From contig JBCCLI010000443.1 of NCBI GenBank assembly GCA_039026975.1, positions 1 through 5,269 of the forward strand: a stretch of DNA of 5,269 bases, in the 5' to 3' direction. The translations under genes and the position numbers were made by a program. The stretch comes from JBCBKZ01 sp039026975. GTDB lineage: Bacteria; Bacteroidota; Bacteroidia; J057. Below, piece after piece: positions 1-5,269 of this stretch (within the stretch, counting starts at the first letter, position 1; every line of letters begins with the position of its first letter). The notes below the pieces were generated by a model, which saw nothing but the letters and a program-made list of their open reading frames with translations, did no database searches and had not been told where the DNA came from.

Positions 1-342
1 AAGAGGGTGGGTTACAAACGGTTGGGCCAGCCCTGTGGGGTCTGCTACCCCCGTAGCTTCAATAATTAATTCATCAAACTCATCTCTTCTCTTATACAGA
101 TCATTGAGAATATCATATAGATTATCATTGAGCGTACAACACAAACAGCCATTATTTAGCTCGACAATGGTTTCCTCCTGATGAATTACGAGCTCGCTAT
201 CTATACCCTGTTCGCCAAACTCATTTTCGATTATGGCATAGCGAGTATCTGTATTTTGTTCAAGAATATGGTTTAGGAAGGTTGTTTTTCCTGCTCCCAA
301 GAAACCCGTGAGAATAGTTACTGGTTTTTCTGATATTTTCAT
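1..342 (-). CDS. CobW/COG0523 family GTPase, metallochaperone (N-terminal part, runs off left edge)
   Basis: This is a G3E-class P-loop GTPase of the CobW/P47K/YjiA/ZNG1 group. Proteins of this group use GTP hydrolysis to deliver zinc or another metal to client enzymes in the cytoplasm. The 114 visible residues show a Walker A motif GFLGAGKTT (residues 13-21), the switch-like ENEFGEQGID stretch (39-48), the hallmark metal-site motif GCLCC (65-69), and the Walker B region LIIEATGVADP (92-102). The NKxD guanine motif and the C-terminal CobW domain lie outside the window. The start is the ATG at 342..340. It overlaps the stop of the upstream gene as ATGA and has a strong Shine-Dalgarno, so the start is well supported and translation is probably coupled. 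CobW, HypB and UreG share the fold, but GCLCC with ADP fits COG0523 best. The metal is not readable from sequence. Zinc is inferred from the family and from the His-rich neighbour. Confidence 0.93.
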   Translation of the reverse strand, partial: MKISEKPVTILTGFLGAGKTTFLNHILEQNTDTRYAIIENEFGEQGIDSELVIHQEETIVELNNGCLCCTLNDNLYDILNDLYKRRDEFDELIIEATGVADPTGLAQPFVTHPL

Positions 343-770
343 TTGCTCACCTCCTCTGCCTTATCTAGTAAATATATTAAGCCATCTCCACCTCTTATAA
401 GGCGCAAGATACCGCGCAGGGTTACCACCTGATCTAGTTTATAACGTTTGCCAGGTTTGGAGAACCAAATATTCATAACTGACTCCACTCCGCCACCTCC
501 ACAAAAAAAGCAGGCATCATATGGATAACGTGAGAGGGCAAAGACCTCGCCTGAAACGTCTAAGGGTAATATATAGCCTATAATTTCTATCTGCTTATCC
601 TCTAAAGCTGTAATGGATTTATCAAAGAAGGGACGCTGAACTATATACCCTTTGTTTATATCCATTTCCTGAACAAAGCCCACCTCGCTTAGTTGAATCC
701 AATCGACCGTAGCCTGGGCATGGGAGTCGGCCATCCAAATCCACAGAAAGAACATCAGCCAATACTGCAT
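339..770 (-). CDS. Small exported CFFC protein, DUF3299-like
   Basis: A 143-residue protein with an N-terminal hydrophobic signal (about residues 1-20, ending HAQA), so it is probably periplasmic. The mature part resembles the DUF3299/COG3495 type of small exported protein. It has the phrase ALEDKQIEIIGYILPL (55-70), an FALSRYP strand (77-83), the cysteine pair C87-F-F-C90 followed by four glycines, then VESVMNIWF (95-103) and a strand-rich C-terminus (VVTLRGILRL). The strand pattern suggests an OB-like beta-barrel; this is inferred, not demonstrated. The Cys pair could bind a metal or be redox active. It starts 11 bases after the stop of the His-rich lipoprotein gene and ends overlapping the GTPase start by 4 bases, so it sits in the middle of a three-gene operon. 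A role in metal handling is suggested by these neighbours. The biochemical function is unknown. Confidence 0.85.
   Translation of the reverse strand: MQYWLMFFLWIWMADSHAQATVDWIQLSEVGFVQEMDINKGYIVQRPFFDKSITALEDKQIEIIGYILPLDVSGEVFALSRYPYDACFFCGGGGVESVMNIWFSKPGKRYKLDQVVTLRGILRLIRGGDGLIYLLDKAEEVSK
347..356 (-). promoter_or_regulatory. Strong Shine-Dalgarno for the CobW-family GTPase
   Basis: On the minus strand, GAGGAGGTGA lies inside the last codons of the upstream gene. Its AGGAGG core ends 7 bases before the ATG at 342..340. A near-ideal Shine-Dalgarno is unusual for a Bacteroidota-like genome and unlike the other starts in this window. It fixes the GTPase start and fits reinitiation after the overlapping upstream stop. 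Confidence 0.75.
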
Positions 771-781
771 AGGTTTATCTT

Positions 782-1216
782 CTACAATGAAGATTGGGTA
801 GCTTGAGCCGCTAGCGTACGCGTTTCTTTTAATAGACGCTTAACTTCCGCACCCATAGCTTCTTGAAGTTCAAGCATTTCTGCAGGGGGAAGATCCTTTA
901 ACTCCTCATTTCCGTGGTCATGACTGTGATCATGGTCATGGGCGTGGTCATGCCCTGCATGCTCAAAGCCAGGCACTTCTACTAAACCCTCTTCCCACTG
1001 GGTGCTAGCTTCCTTAATTTCTGCTAAAGTCTGTTGACCCTCTGGAGCTAGCTCTAATGCCTGTAAGGCATCTAACTCACTAGTTAGCGAATCAAAGGTA
1101 ATAAGCGCCATTTCATGCACTTCGAAAGCTTGTTTCAGTTCCGGAGCAGGCTCACTACTTTGACAAGCTACAAATACCCATATGCAAATACTGATTCCTG
1201 TAAGGTAACGGAGCAT
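782..1216 (-). CDS. His-rich lipoprotein, putative zinc/metal-binding
   Basis: A 144-residue protein. Its signal peptide ends in FVAC, giving a probable lipidated Cys at residue 18, followed by QSSEPAPE as a flexible linker. It would be anchored in the periplasm or outer membrane. The body is predicted to be mainly helical and acidic (residues 25-80 and 108-140). Between the two helical parts lies a metal-binding-like cluster at residues 86-101 with 8 His among 16 residues, alternating with Asp, Ala, Ser and Gly (HAGHDHAHDHDHSHDHG). Such clusters occur in zinc transporters, zinc-binding lipoproteins and ZinT/ZnuA-like proteins, where they sequester or buffer zinc. I do not recognise a named family outside the cluster. 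It is the first gene of the operon with the CFFC protein and the CobW-type GTPase, and it has a candidate operator about 90 bases upstream. Nickel or cobalt binding cannot be excluded. Confidence 0.85.
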   Translation of the reverse strand: MLRYLTGISICIWVFVACQSSEPAPELKQAFEVHEMALITFDSLTSELDALQALELAPEGQQTLAEIKEASTQWEEGLVEVPGFEHAGHDHAHDHDHSHDHGNEELKDLPPAEMLELQEAMGAEVKRLLKETRTLAAQATQSSL

Positions 1217-1286
1217 AATAGAAAGTTTTATTGAAAGTTGAATCGAACGGAGAGTTGAAGTTATGGCATTACATCTGCAAATAGGT

Positions 1287-1318
1287 CAAAAGATTTTATT
1301 TTCGCAACATTGTTGCAA
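1287..1318 (-). promoter_or_regulatory. Possible promoter of the metal operon, overlapping the operator
   Basis: On the minus strand a TTG (1318..1316) is followed after 21 bases by ATCTTTTG (1294..1287). This approximates the Bacteroidota TTG / TAnnTTTG promoter, but the first two bases of the -7 element do not match. If real, the palindrome would cover the -33 element and spacer, as expected for repression, and the leader would be about 65 bases. This is a weak match. Confidence 0.25.
1304..1316. promoter_or_regulatory. Palindromic candidate operator (Zur/Fur-like) upstream of the metal operon
   Basis: GCAACA-T-TGTTGC is a perfect 6+6 inverted repeat around one central base, and it gains one more pair (T/A) after a single mismatch on each side. 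It lies 88 bases upstream of the ATG of the His-rich lipoprotein gene, in a 166-base gap where no gene is visible. An odd-centred dyad with a TTGCAACA-type half-site is compatible with a Fur-family repressor such as Zur. Assignment to Zur is inferred from the metal-related operon, not from a proven consensus. Confidence 0.5.
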
Positions 1319-1382
1319 TGGTAGCCAGATTTGCCTCATACTGATCCTGGATTTACCACAGCCCTAAAGAGTATACATGATC

Positions 1383-2582
1383 TTAGGGTATCTTAATGAT
1401 TTTTTGCTGCCCTATTTCTTTTCCTGCTACATCAAAGAGTTGTATCCAGTATATCCCATCAGGTAAAAGTGAAAGATCAACCCTCATCTCTGTCCCTTTT
1501 TCTAATAAGTATTTGCTTACTGGCTGTCCTAAGAGGGTATAGATAGTTATGTTTCCTACCTCCATCCCTGTGTCAATATATAATATTTCATTAGTAGGAT
1601 TAGGATAGGTGGAAAATTTGGAAGATAGCGGTTCAGTTACTGAAGTAGTAAACTGCTGACAGAAGGCACTTTCCTTCCCACTTTCACCCTTGAAGTTGAT
1701 CAGTTCTTCCCAAATAATATCTCCTATGGCTACATAGTTATCCTTGATTAGCGGGTGTATAATATCTGGTGCCTGGAAAGTAGCGGGTACTTTTTCTCCT
1801 ACCATAGCTGAATAAGTAACCATAGCGGCCAGGAAGTACAGAGAAGGTCTCCCATGTGGGGCATCATCCTCGTACAAAATGTCTATGGGAATTTGGTTAT
1901 AAGGAGATCGGGTCAGGATGCTGCTCATAAGGGGACCCACAGGGATCATGCTGACGCACACATCAGGATTAGCTGCTACAAGAGCATCATGATAAGTGAG
2001 AAACCAAGTATGGAACCCGCCAGTTAGCTCAGCATTATACGCCTCCCACTCTGAAGCGGAAGGTGGAAAGCCATTCCCTAAGAAGGGCGCCATGTCCGGC
2101 CAATTCTCATAAATATAGAAATCAAGCCCCTCTTCTTGCTGCTGACACCAGCTAAATACTTTTTGGGTAGCAGACAGAGGCGTGATGCCTGGATCATTAG
2201 GATATTCTTCATCAGGTCCTTGCCACTGGATGAAGTTGCCAGGAGTAATGAGGATGTCTGTAAAATCAGCAGCTGAGAAGGGATCCGTGTCAGATTCCCA
2301 AACGGGTGCTACCACATCAAATCCCCACTGCGAGAAGGGAGGGAGGTTTTGGTGCTGAGGGAGAAAGCCATACTGCCCACTCACCGCATAGGAGATGCCT
2401 GCTTCCTCTGCTAGAAAATGGAACCAGTGCGGGACAGAAGTCTCCTGGCTGGGCGTAGGATTTACCTGAAACTCATGGTTGATGAGGCTGTGCCCAAAGA
2501 TGAAGTTTCTAATGGCAGGTTGAGATGATACCGGAATAAAGGATAGGAAGAGAAGGAAAAGAATGGTAGAAAACTTTCTCAT
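1383..2582 (-). CDS. Secreted SGNH-hydrolase-like protein with T9SS type A sorting domain
   Basis: A 399-residue protein with a Sec signal peptide (about residues 1-20, hydrophobic core ILFLLFLSFIPV). The region 25-295 looks like a divergent SGNH/GDSL-type esterase. FIFGHSLINHE (27-37) puts a candidate nucleophile Ser at 32 within GHS. DILITPGNF (109-117) resembles block III with its Gly-Asn. DDAPHGRP (239-246) provides a candidate D240-x-x-H243 acid-base pair of block V. The C-terminal region, about 323-399, has the T9SS sorting-domain pattern: YPNPTNEILYI, then strand pairs including ITIYTLLGQPV, DLSLLPDGIYWIQL and a lysine-rich end KIIKIP. The protein is therefore probably exported across the outer membrane and attached or released by T9SS. 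The substrate is unknown; an ester or acetylated polysaccharide is a reasonable guess. The gene has no clear Shine-Dalgarno and is separated from the upstream DinB-like gene by 52 bases. Confidence is high for the sorting domain and moderate for the enzyme class. Confidence 0.82.
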   Translation of the reverse strand: MRKFSTILFLLFLSFIPVSSQPAIRNFIFGHSLINHEFQVNPTPSQETSVPHWFHFLAEEAGISYAVSGQYGFLPQHQNLPPFSQWGFDVVAPVWESDTDPFSAADFTDILITPGNFIQWQGPDEEYPNDPGITPLSATQKVFSWCQQQEEGLDFYIYENWPDMAPFLGNGFPPSASEWEAYNAELTGGFHTWFLTYHDALVAANPDVCVSMIPVGPLMSSILTRSPYNQIPIDILYEDDAPHGRPSLYFLAAMVTYSAMVGEKVPATFQAPDIIHPLIKDNYVAIGDIIWEELINFKGESGKESAFCQQFTTSVTEPLSSKFSTYPNPTNEILYIDTGMEVGNITIYTLLGQPVSKYLLEKGTEMRVDLSLLPDGIYWIQLFDVAGKEIGQQKIIKIP

Positions 2583-2634
2583 AGAGGGAGTGGATATGCG
2601 TAGGGATTAGGAGTCTATCAATGTTGAATGTTGA

Positions 2635-3108
2635 CTAGTTGTTATTTGCAGCTAGCATCTTTTTCAAAAACACAATCTGGCCCAGGTGATAGTGGCTATG
2701 CTCTACTATCCCATGTATGTTGCGGAACAAACTACCGAATTTATTCTCCCAAAAGTCTTCTGCCATTTGTTCATTGGTGAGCTTTTCTACTTCACCGGCA
2801 AAAGCTTCCACATTCTCATACATACGGGCTACCATGGCTTCCCACTCCTCCTTACTGGTAATGGGAGGATGGTTGAAACTCTCCCTATCAGAGGCGTTTA
2901 GCTTTCCTTCACGGAACACCATTAAGATAGCCTCCATATAGTAATTCACGTGATAAACCAATGCAGCAATGGTATTAAAAGAAGGAATCTTTGTGGTTGC
3001 TTGTTCCCAGCTTACATCTCCCAGATGATCTTTAAAACTGGAAGCCGTCCAGTTTTTACCAAAAAAGGCTTCCCGAATTTGTTGGGCAGTATGTGATGAG
3101 AGATTCAT
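2635..3108 (-). CDS. DinB-like / DUF1572-type four-helix protein
   Basis: A 157-residue cytoplasmic protein of the DinB/YfiT metalloprotein superfamily. These proteins form four-helix bundles with a three-histidine metal site, and some members act as thiol-dependent transferases. The visible triad is H53 in ALVYHVNYY and H137-x3-H141 in VEHSHYHLGQIVFLKK, the classic C-terminal HxxxHxGQI pattern. The length matches the family. SFKDHLGDVSWEQA (24-37) fits the first inter-helix region. The start at 3108 follows an A/T-rich leader without a Shine-Dalgarno, as is common in Bacteroidota. The gene lies 31 bases after the remnant toxin gene and 52 bases before the secreted hydrolase-like gene, both on the same strand. 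No functional link to either is apparent. The physiological role of this subfamily is not known. Confidence 0.88.
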   Translation of the reverse strand: MNLSSHTAQQIREAFFGKNWTASSFKDHLGDVSWEQATTKIPSFNTIAALVYHVNYYMEAILMVFREGKLNASDRESFNHPPITSKEEWEAMVARMYENVEAFAGEVEKLTNEQMAEDFWENKFGSLFRNIHGIVEHSHYHLGQIVFLKKMLAANNN

Positions 3109-3139
3109 GTTAATTATTGTAATAGGGTTGCTGAATATA

Positions 3140-3474
3140 CTAGGAACCTATCTTAACCATAGGGTTCTCAGTTAGTAGGTGTAAAGCTGTTCGAAAGGGG
3201 GGAGGTAGTAGTTTTTGAGGTGTGTATTACTTGTATTTCCGCATGTAATCCAGATGACTATTAGCGGAGGTCTCAACTTTTCAACTAATGAGATAAAATC
3301 ACTATCCTTAGTCATAACGATGGTATTTTCCGTTCTTGCGACTGTAAATATATCTCTATCGCTAGCATCTCTTAATCCCAAATAACTGGCTGAATAAGCT
3401 CCAACATCTGTGAGGGTATCCGTTAGCTATCTAGCTAATGCAGGGGATAACTGAGCATCTATCCAGATTTTCAT
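3140..3474 (-). pseudogene. Broken DUF5615 PIN-like toxin
   Basis: Read from the ATG at 3474 this gives MKIWIDAQLSPALAR, a TAG stop at codon 16 (3429..3427), then LTDTLTDVGAYSASYLGLRDASDRDIF and, later, MTKDSDF and WITCGNTSN. These are hallmark segments of the DUF5615 PIN-like family, whose acidic residues (D6 and the DxD at 57-59 here) belong to a predicted nuclease site. The TAG most simply replaces a tryptophan TGG. A second lesion lies near the end: the frame stops at 3172 after FEQLYTY, but adding one base near 3174-3178 restores YTLLTENPMVKIGS and a stop at 3140, for 111 residues, the usual family length. A shorter product starting at the Met at 3381 is possible, but it lacks the first strand with D6 and would be inactive as a nuclease. 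The start overlaps the antitoxin remnant by ATGA, the normal layout of such toxin-antitoxin pairs. Confidence 0.85.
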
Positions 3475-3696
3475 CCCTTAAGGATAGGATAGTTGAGTTT
3501 TTTACTGGCAAACGGCAGAACAGCTATACTATCTTCATTTTTTAAGTCTGGTAGTTCTGCTAGTACCTCTTCTTTACTTAGTCCGTTAGCCATGAGGTCA
3601 AGTACATTAGTAACTCTGATTCTCATACCTCCTATACACGATTTTCCTCCACACTGCTCAGGATTAAAGGTAATTCTATCTAAAAAATGATTCCAT
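3471..3696 (-). pseudogene. Frameshifted DUF433 antitoxin
   Basis: The reading frame ending at 3471 gives FLDRITFNPEQCGGKSC, then IGGMRIRVTNVLDLMANGLS and EEVLAELPDL, ending in FASKKLNYPILKG. This is a typical DUF433 antitoxin with its helix-turn-helix region. No ATG opens this frame at the expected place. The ATG at 3696..3694 reads MESFFR and hits TAG, because the T run at 3687..3682 has six Ts. With five Ts the same ATG would read MESFLDRITF and give 74 residues, the family's normal length. I therefore call a one-base insertion. A sequencing error in the homopolymer, transcriptional slippage at T6, or a start at the internal Met of GGMRIRV are alternatives. The stop overlaps the toxin start as ATGA. 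DUF433 proteins usually neutralise the neighbouring DUF5615 toxin and repress the operon. Confidence 0.82.
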
Positions 3697-3869
3697 AAAG
3701 TTGAAAATAAGTAAATCAGAGTAATAACAGAAGCCCTGTATGGCTTTTTACGTTGGGAATACCCTAAGTAGTTTACTTGAGTTCTTTAGGTTTCTGCTTT
3801 TATTCAGGCCTAAGGTGTAGTTAAGTAGCTATGAGTAGTAGGGGATCAGCTATATTTCTCTCTTTTCCC

Positions 3870-3877
3870 TACCTTTG
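3870..3877 (+). promoter_or_regulatory. Bacteroidota-type -7 promoter element
   Basis: TACCTTTG matches the TAnnTTTG consensus exactly and lies 18 bases before the ATG at 3896, implying a short leader of roughly 10-14 bases. No convincing TTG is seen at the -33 spacing. It argues that translation starts at 3896, because an upstream TTG start at 3875 would lie inside the promoter. Confidence 0.5.
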
Positions 3878-3895
3878 TCCAAAATTAATAGCACT

Positions 3896-4249
3896 ATGGA
3901 CGCTAAGGTATTGTTTAAGCTGTACTTTTCTGAGGGTGAAAATGCAGGCAAAAAGCTGGAGGTAATGGATGTGGACTGGGCACAGTGGAATGCACTCACT
4001 ACAGTAGTGAAGGAACAGTATGCCCCTAAAGGGGTTCTTCAGTTTTTGGAGAATGATCTTCCCATTCATCTGAGTAGGGATGAGTTTATAGGGACAGAAG
4101 CTGAAATGAGAGAAATAGATACAGAGACATTGAGTAAGGATGCGTATGTAGCTTTATTCTCTTTGGATGTATTTATAAGACAGTTAGATGAGTTGGCAGA
4201 GTCAGATGTAATGTTTGAACTAAGTCATCATGCAGAGCCTGTATCCTGA
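3896..4249 (+). CDS. Hypothetical acidic protein, 117 residues
   Basis: I do not recognise this protein. It starts MDAKVLFKLYFSEG, is acidic, and has no signal peptide, membrane segment or cysteine. The pattern suggests an alpha/beta fold: strand VLFKLYF, helix WAQWNALTTVVKEQY, strand GVLQFL, then helices EAEMREIDTET and KDAYVALFSLDVFIRQLDELAES, and a final strand VMFELSHH. It is therefore a small cytoplasmic protein, perhaps an adaptor or regulator, but no function can be assigned. The reading frame extends to a TTG at 3875, but the TAnnTTTG promoter element and the A/T-rich leader favour the ATG at 3896. It is the only plus-strand gene in the window, and its last 22 bases overlap the end of the convergent glycosyltransferase gene. 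Base composition resembles its neighbours. The long open frame with an ordered strand-helix pattern supports it being real. Confidence 0.75.
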   Translation: MDAKVLFKLYFSEGENAGKKLEVMDVDWAQWNALTTVVKEQYAPKGVLQFLENDLPIHLSRDEFIGTEAEMREIDTETLSKDAYVALFSLDVFIRQLDELAESDVMFELSHHAEPVS

Positions 4250-5025
4250 GAAGGGACAGCCTCTGCTTTTCTGGCTGCCTTTTTTCTATCTGCTTTATAC
4301 TTCCGGTGAATCTTATACAATTCAGGGAACACCCTAATAAGATCCCTGGTTTTTAGTCGAGAATCTCCTTTTTCAAGCCATATCTGGAGTGGAATCTCCA
4401 TGACTTCAGTAAGCACTTTTTGTCTTCCCACATGCCCACTTAATCTTGCAAAAAGTTCTATGTCAAACAGCCATTTACTCAAGAATGGTTCTCCAAATAA
4501 GGCAGGGACCAGCTCAGCTTTAACTAATTTAGCACCACACTGGGTGTCATACACAGGAAGCTGGAGAATAATACTAGCTACAGTAGAAAAGATTCTCCCC
4601 AGGTAATGTCGTAGAGCACTCCTTTCAATTTTAGCCCCCAGGCGTTTGATCCTTGACCCTATGATGAGGCTGTGGGTGAAGGTTCCTTCACAGAAATGTC
4701 TGAAGTAATCTATCTGCTGTAAGGGGGTGGCCATATCAGCATCAAAAAATCCTACATAGTTAAAATGCTTTTGGCTGTGGACATGCAGCATTCCTTGTCT
4801 GACGGCTTCTGCCTTTCCCTGGTTATATGGCAGATTATATGCCCATATCTGATCCGGACTTTCTTGAGATAGCATAGTAATTTTGGCTAGCGTATCATCC
4901 TGGCTGCCGTCATTAACCAAGCAAAGTGTGGTATAGGGATGGGTAGTGATAAACTGCCTGATAATATGTACCGGGAGCCTTTCTGCCTCGTTATAACAAG
5001 GAATTATTAGGCAGAGGGTTTGCAT
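4228..5025 (-). CDS. Family 2 glycosyltransferase, polyprenyl-phosphate sugar transferase-like
   Basis: A 265-residue GT-A fold enzyme of GT2, nearest in pattern to the ALG5/DPM1 group that transfers a sugar from a nucleotide donor to polyprenyl phosphate at the cytoplasmic membrane face. Visible motifs are LIIPCYNEAERL (6-17), VNDGSQDDT (37-45), NQGKAEAVRQGM (68-79), the metal-binding FFDADMATP (93-101, DAD at 95-97), GSR (123-125), DTQCGAKLV (160-168) and KWLFDIEL (184-191). The length suits a soluble GT2 without C-terminal membrane helices. The last 25 residues are a Lys/Arg-rich tail that could help membrane association. The start at 5025 lies inside the end of the upstream methyltransferase-like gene (19-base overlap), suggesting one operon. 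The 3' end overlaps the convergent 117-residue gene by 22 bases. The sugar and acceptor cannot be told. An envelope-glycan or glycolipid role is inferred. Confidence 0.92.
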   Translation of the reverse strand: MQTLCLIIPCYNEAERLPVHIIRQFITTHPYTTLCLVNDGSQDDTLAKITMLSQESPDQIWAYNLPYNQGKAEAVRQGMLHVHSQKHFNYVGFFDADMATPLQQIDYFRHFCEGTFTHSLIIGSRIKRLGAKIERSALRHYLGRIFSTVASIILQLPVYDTQCGAKLVKAELVPALFGEPFLSKWLFDIELFARLSGHVGRQKVLTEVMEIPLQIWLEKGDSRLKTRDLIRVFPELYKIHRKYKADRKKAARKAEAVPSQDTGSA

Positions 5026-5269
5026 ATGATAAAGTTGGAGAGGCCAGGTAGAGAAATACCTGCTTTTCTCAGAGTCGCACCTATTTTATAGTCGGTGGTG
5101 AGAATGTTTTTCATGAGGGAGGTCTTGAACGTACTTCCTTGCCAGTCTCCTATGCCTTTAGCTTCTTGTACAGGGAAGAGTTTTTCTCTAGCCACCTGAA
5201 TCCCTCTAAAAATCAAGAGAGAGGTGAAGAAGTATCCCAACCGTATAGGCTCCATGCCACCTGCTGTTA
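5007..5269 (-). CDS. Probable class I SAM methyltransferase, C-terminal end (runs off right edge)
   Basis: The frame is open to the window edge (87 codons visible, reading TAGGMEPIRLGYFFTSLLIF at the start), so the Met at 5255 is probably internal and the gene is 5'-truncated here. The segment resembles the C-terminal cap of class I methyltransferases: a strand and helix RLGYFFTSLLIFRGIQVAREK, a variable loop, a helix SLMKNILTTDYKIGATLRKA, then GISLPGLSNFIICKP, comparable to the final P-G-S-hydrophobic strand of these enzymes. The SAM-binding GxGxG region lies outside the window, so the family call is tentative. It overlaps the glycosyltransferase start by 19 bases and is likely co-transcribed with it. 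Methyltransferase and GT2 pairs are common in glycan and lipid-carrier gene clusters. Confidence 0.6.
   Translation of the reverse strand, partial: TAGGMEPIRLGYFFTSLLIFRGIQVAREKLFPVQEAKGIGDWQGSTFKTSLMKNILTTDYKIGATLRKAGISLPGLSNFIICKPSA

Noticed and set aside
912..960. Repetitive CATG/GGTCATG tract that looks like a short tandem DNA repeat
   Set aside because: It is explained by the His/Asp-rich codons of the lipoprotein's metal-binding cluster.
2621..2634. Tandem ATGTTGA repeat between the DinB-like and hydrolase-like genes
   Set aside because: Two copies of 7 bases in a short gap is within chance expectation, and no related copies are seen nearby.
2686..2941. Two plus-strand open frames of 71 and 74 codons
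   Set aside because: They lie wholly antisense to the DinB-like gene, whose metal-site motifs make the minus strand the coding one.
3493..3690. Plus-strand open frame of 65 codons
   Set aside because: It is the antisense shadow of the DUF433 remnant, which shows clear family motifs on the minus strand.
3729..3748. Hairpin AAGCC-CTGTAT-GGCTT followed by Ts on the plus strand, terminator-like
   Set aside because: The stem is only 5 pairs plus a weak extension, and no plus-strand gene lies upstream. On the minus strand it lacks a U tract and would precede the antitoxin.
3764..3782. Short dyad AAGTA-GTT-TACTT in the gap before the 117-residue gene
   Set aside because: A 5-base dyad in A/T-rich DNA is too weak to call an operator.
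3875..3877. TTG start for the 117-residue protein, adding 7 residues
   Set aside because: It overlaps the TAnnTTTG promoter element, and an ATG with an A/T-rich leader follows at 3896.
3869..4069. Minus-strand open frame of 66 codons
   Set aside because: It is antisense to the 117-residue gene, has no recognisable motif, and has a Cys/His-rich composition typical of a shadow frame.
4400..4606. Plus-strand open frame of 68 codons
   Set aside because: It is antisense to the glycosyltransferase and its sequence has no motif.

Overview
The window looks like a chromosomal piece from a member of the Bacteroidota, most likely a Cytophagales-type marine or environmental bacterium. Three things point there. 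One secreted protein (1383..2582) ends in a type IX secretion (T9SS) C-terminal sorting domain. A perfect TAnnTTTG promoter element stands just before the gene at 3896. Most starts lack a Shine-Dalgarno sequence and have A/T-rich leaders. Family names come from motif recognition by eye; no database search was run.

Left part (1..1382, minus strand): a tight three-gene operon, read right to left. It encodes a lipoprotein with a dense His/Asp cluster, a small exported CFFC protein resembling DUF3299, and the N-terminal part of a CobW/COG0523 GTPase that runs off the left edge. The last two genes overlap by 4 bases (ATGA). A 13-base near-palindrome, GCAACATTGTTGC, lies upstream of the first gene and is a candidate metal-regulator (Zur/Fur family) operator. 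I read the set as a zinc or transition-metal handling module: envelope metal binding plus a cytoplasmic metallochaperone. This is the most interesting intact unit in the window.

Middle part (1383..3108, minus strand): a secreted SGNH-hydrolase-like protein with a T9SS tail, and a DinB/DUF1572-type four-helix protein with a three-His metal site. They look like independent housekeeping or accessory genes.

3140..3696 (minus strand): the remains of a DUF433 antitoxin / DUF5615 PIN-like toxin pair with the usual ATGA overlap. I see three separate lesions: an extra T in a T6 run at the start of the antitoxin, a TAG at toxin codon 16, and a one-base loss near the toxin C-terminus. Correcting them restores proteins of about 74 and 111 residues, typical for these families. 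The module therefore seems dead.

Right part (3697..5269): a short intergenic region carries a Bacteroidota-type promoter for an unrecognised 117-residue plus-strand protein. That gene overlaps tail-to-tail by 22 bases with a minus-strand family 2 glycosyltransferase. The glycosyltransferase in turn overlaps by 19 bases the end of an upstream gene, which runs off the right edge and looks like the C-terminus of a class I SAM methyltransferase. The last two probably form an operon for a polyprenyl-linked sugar or envelope glycan step.
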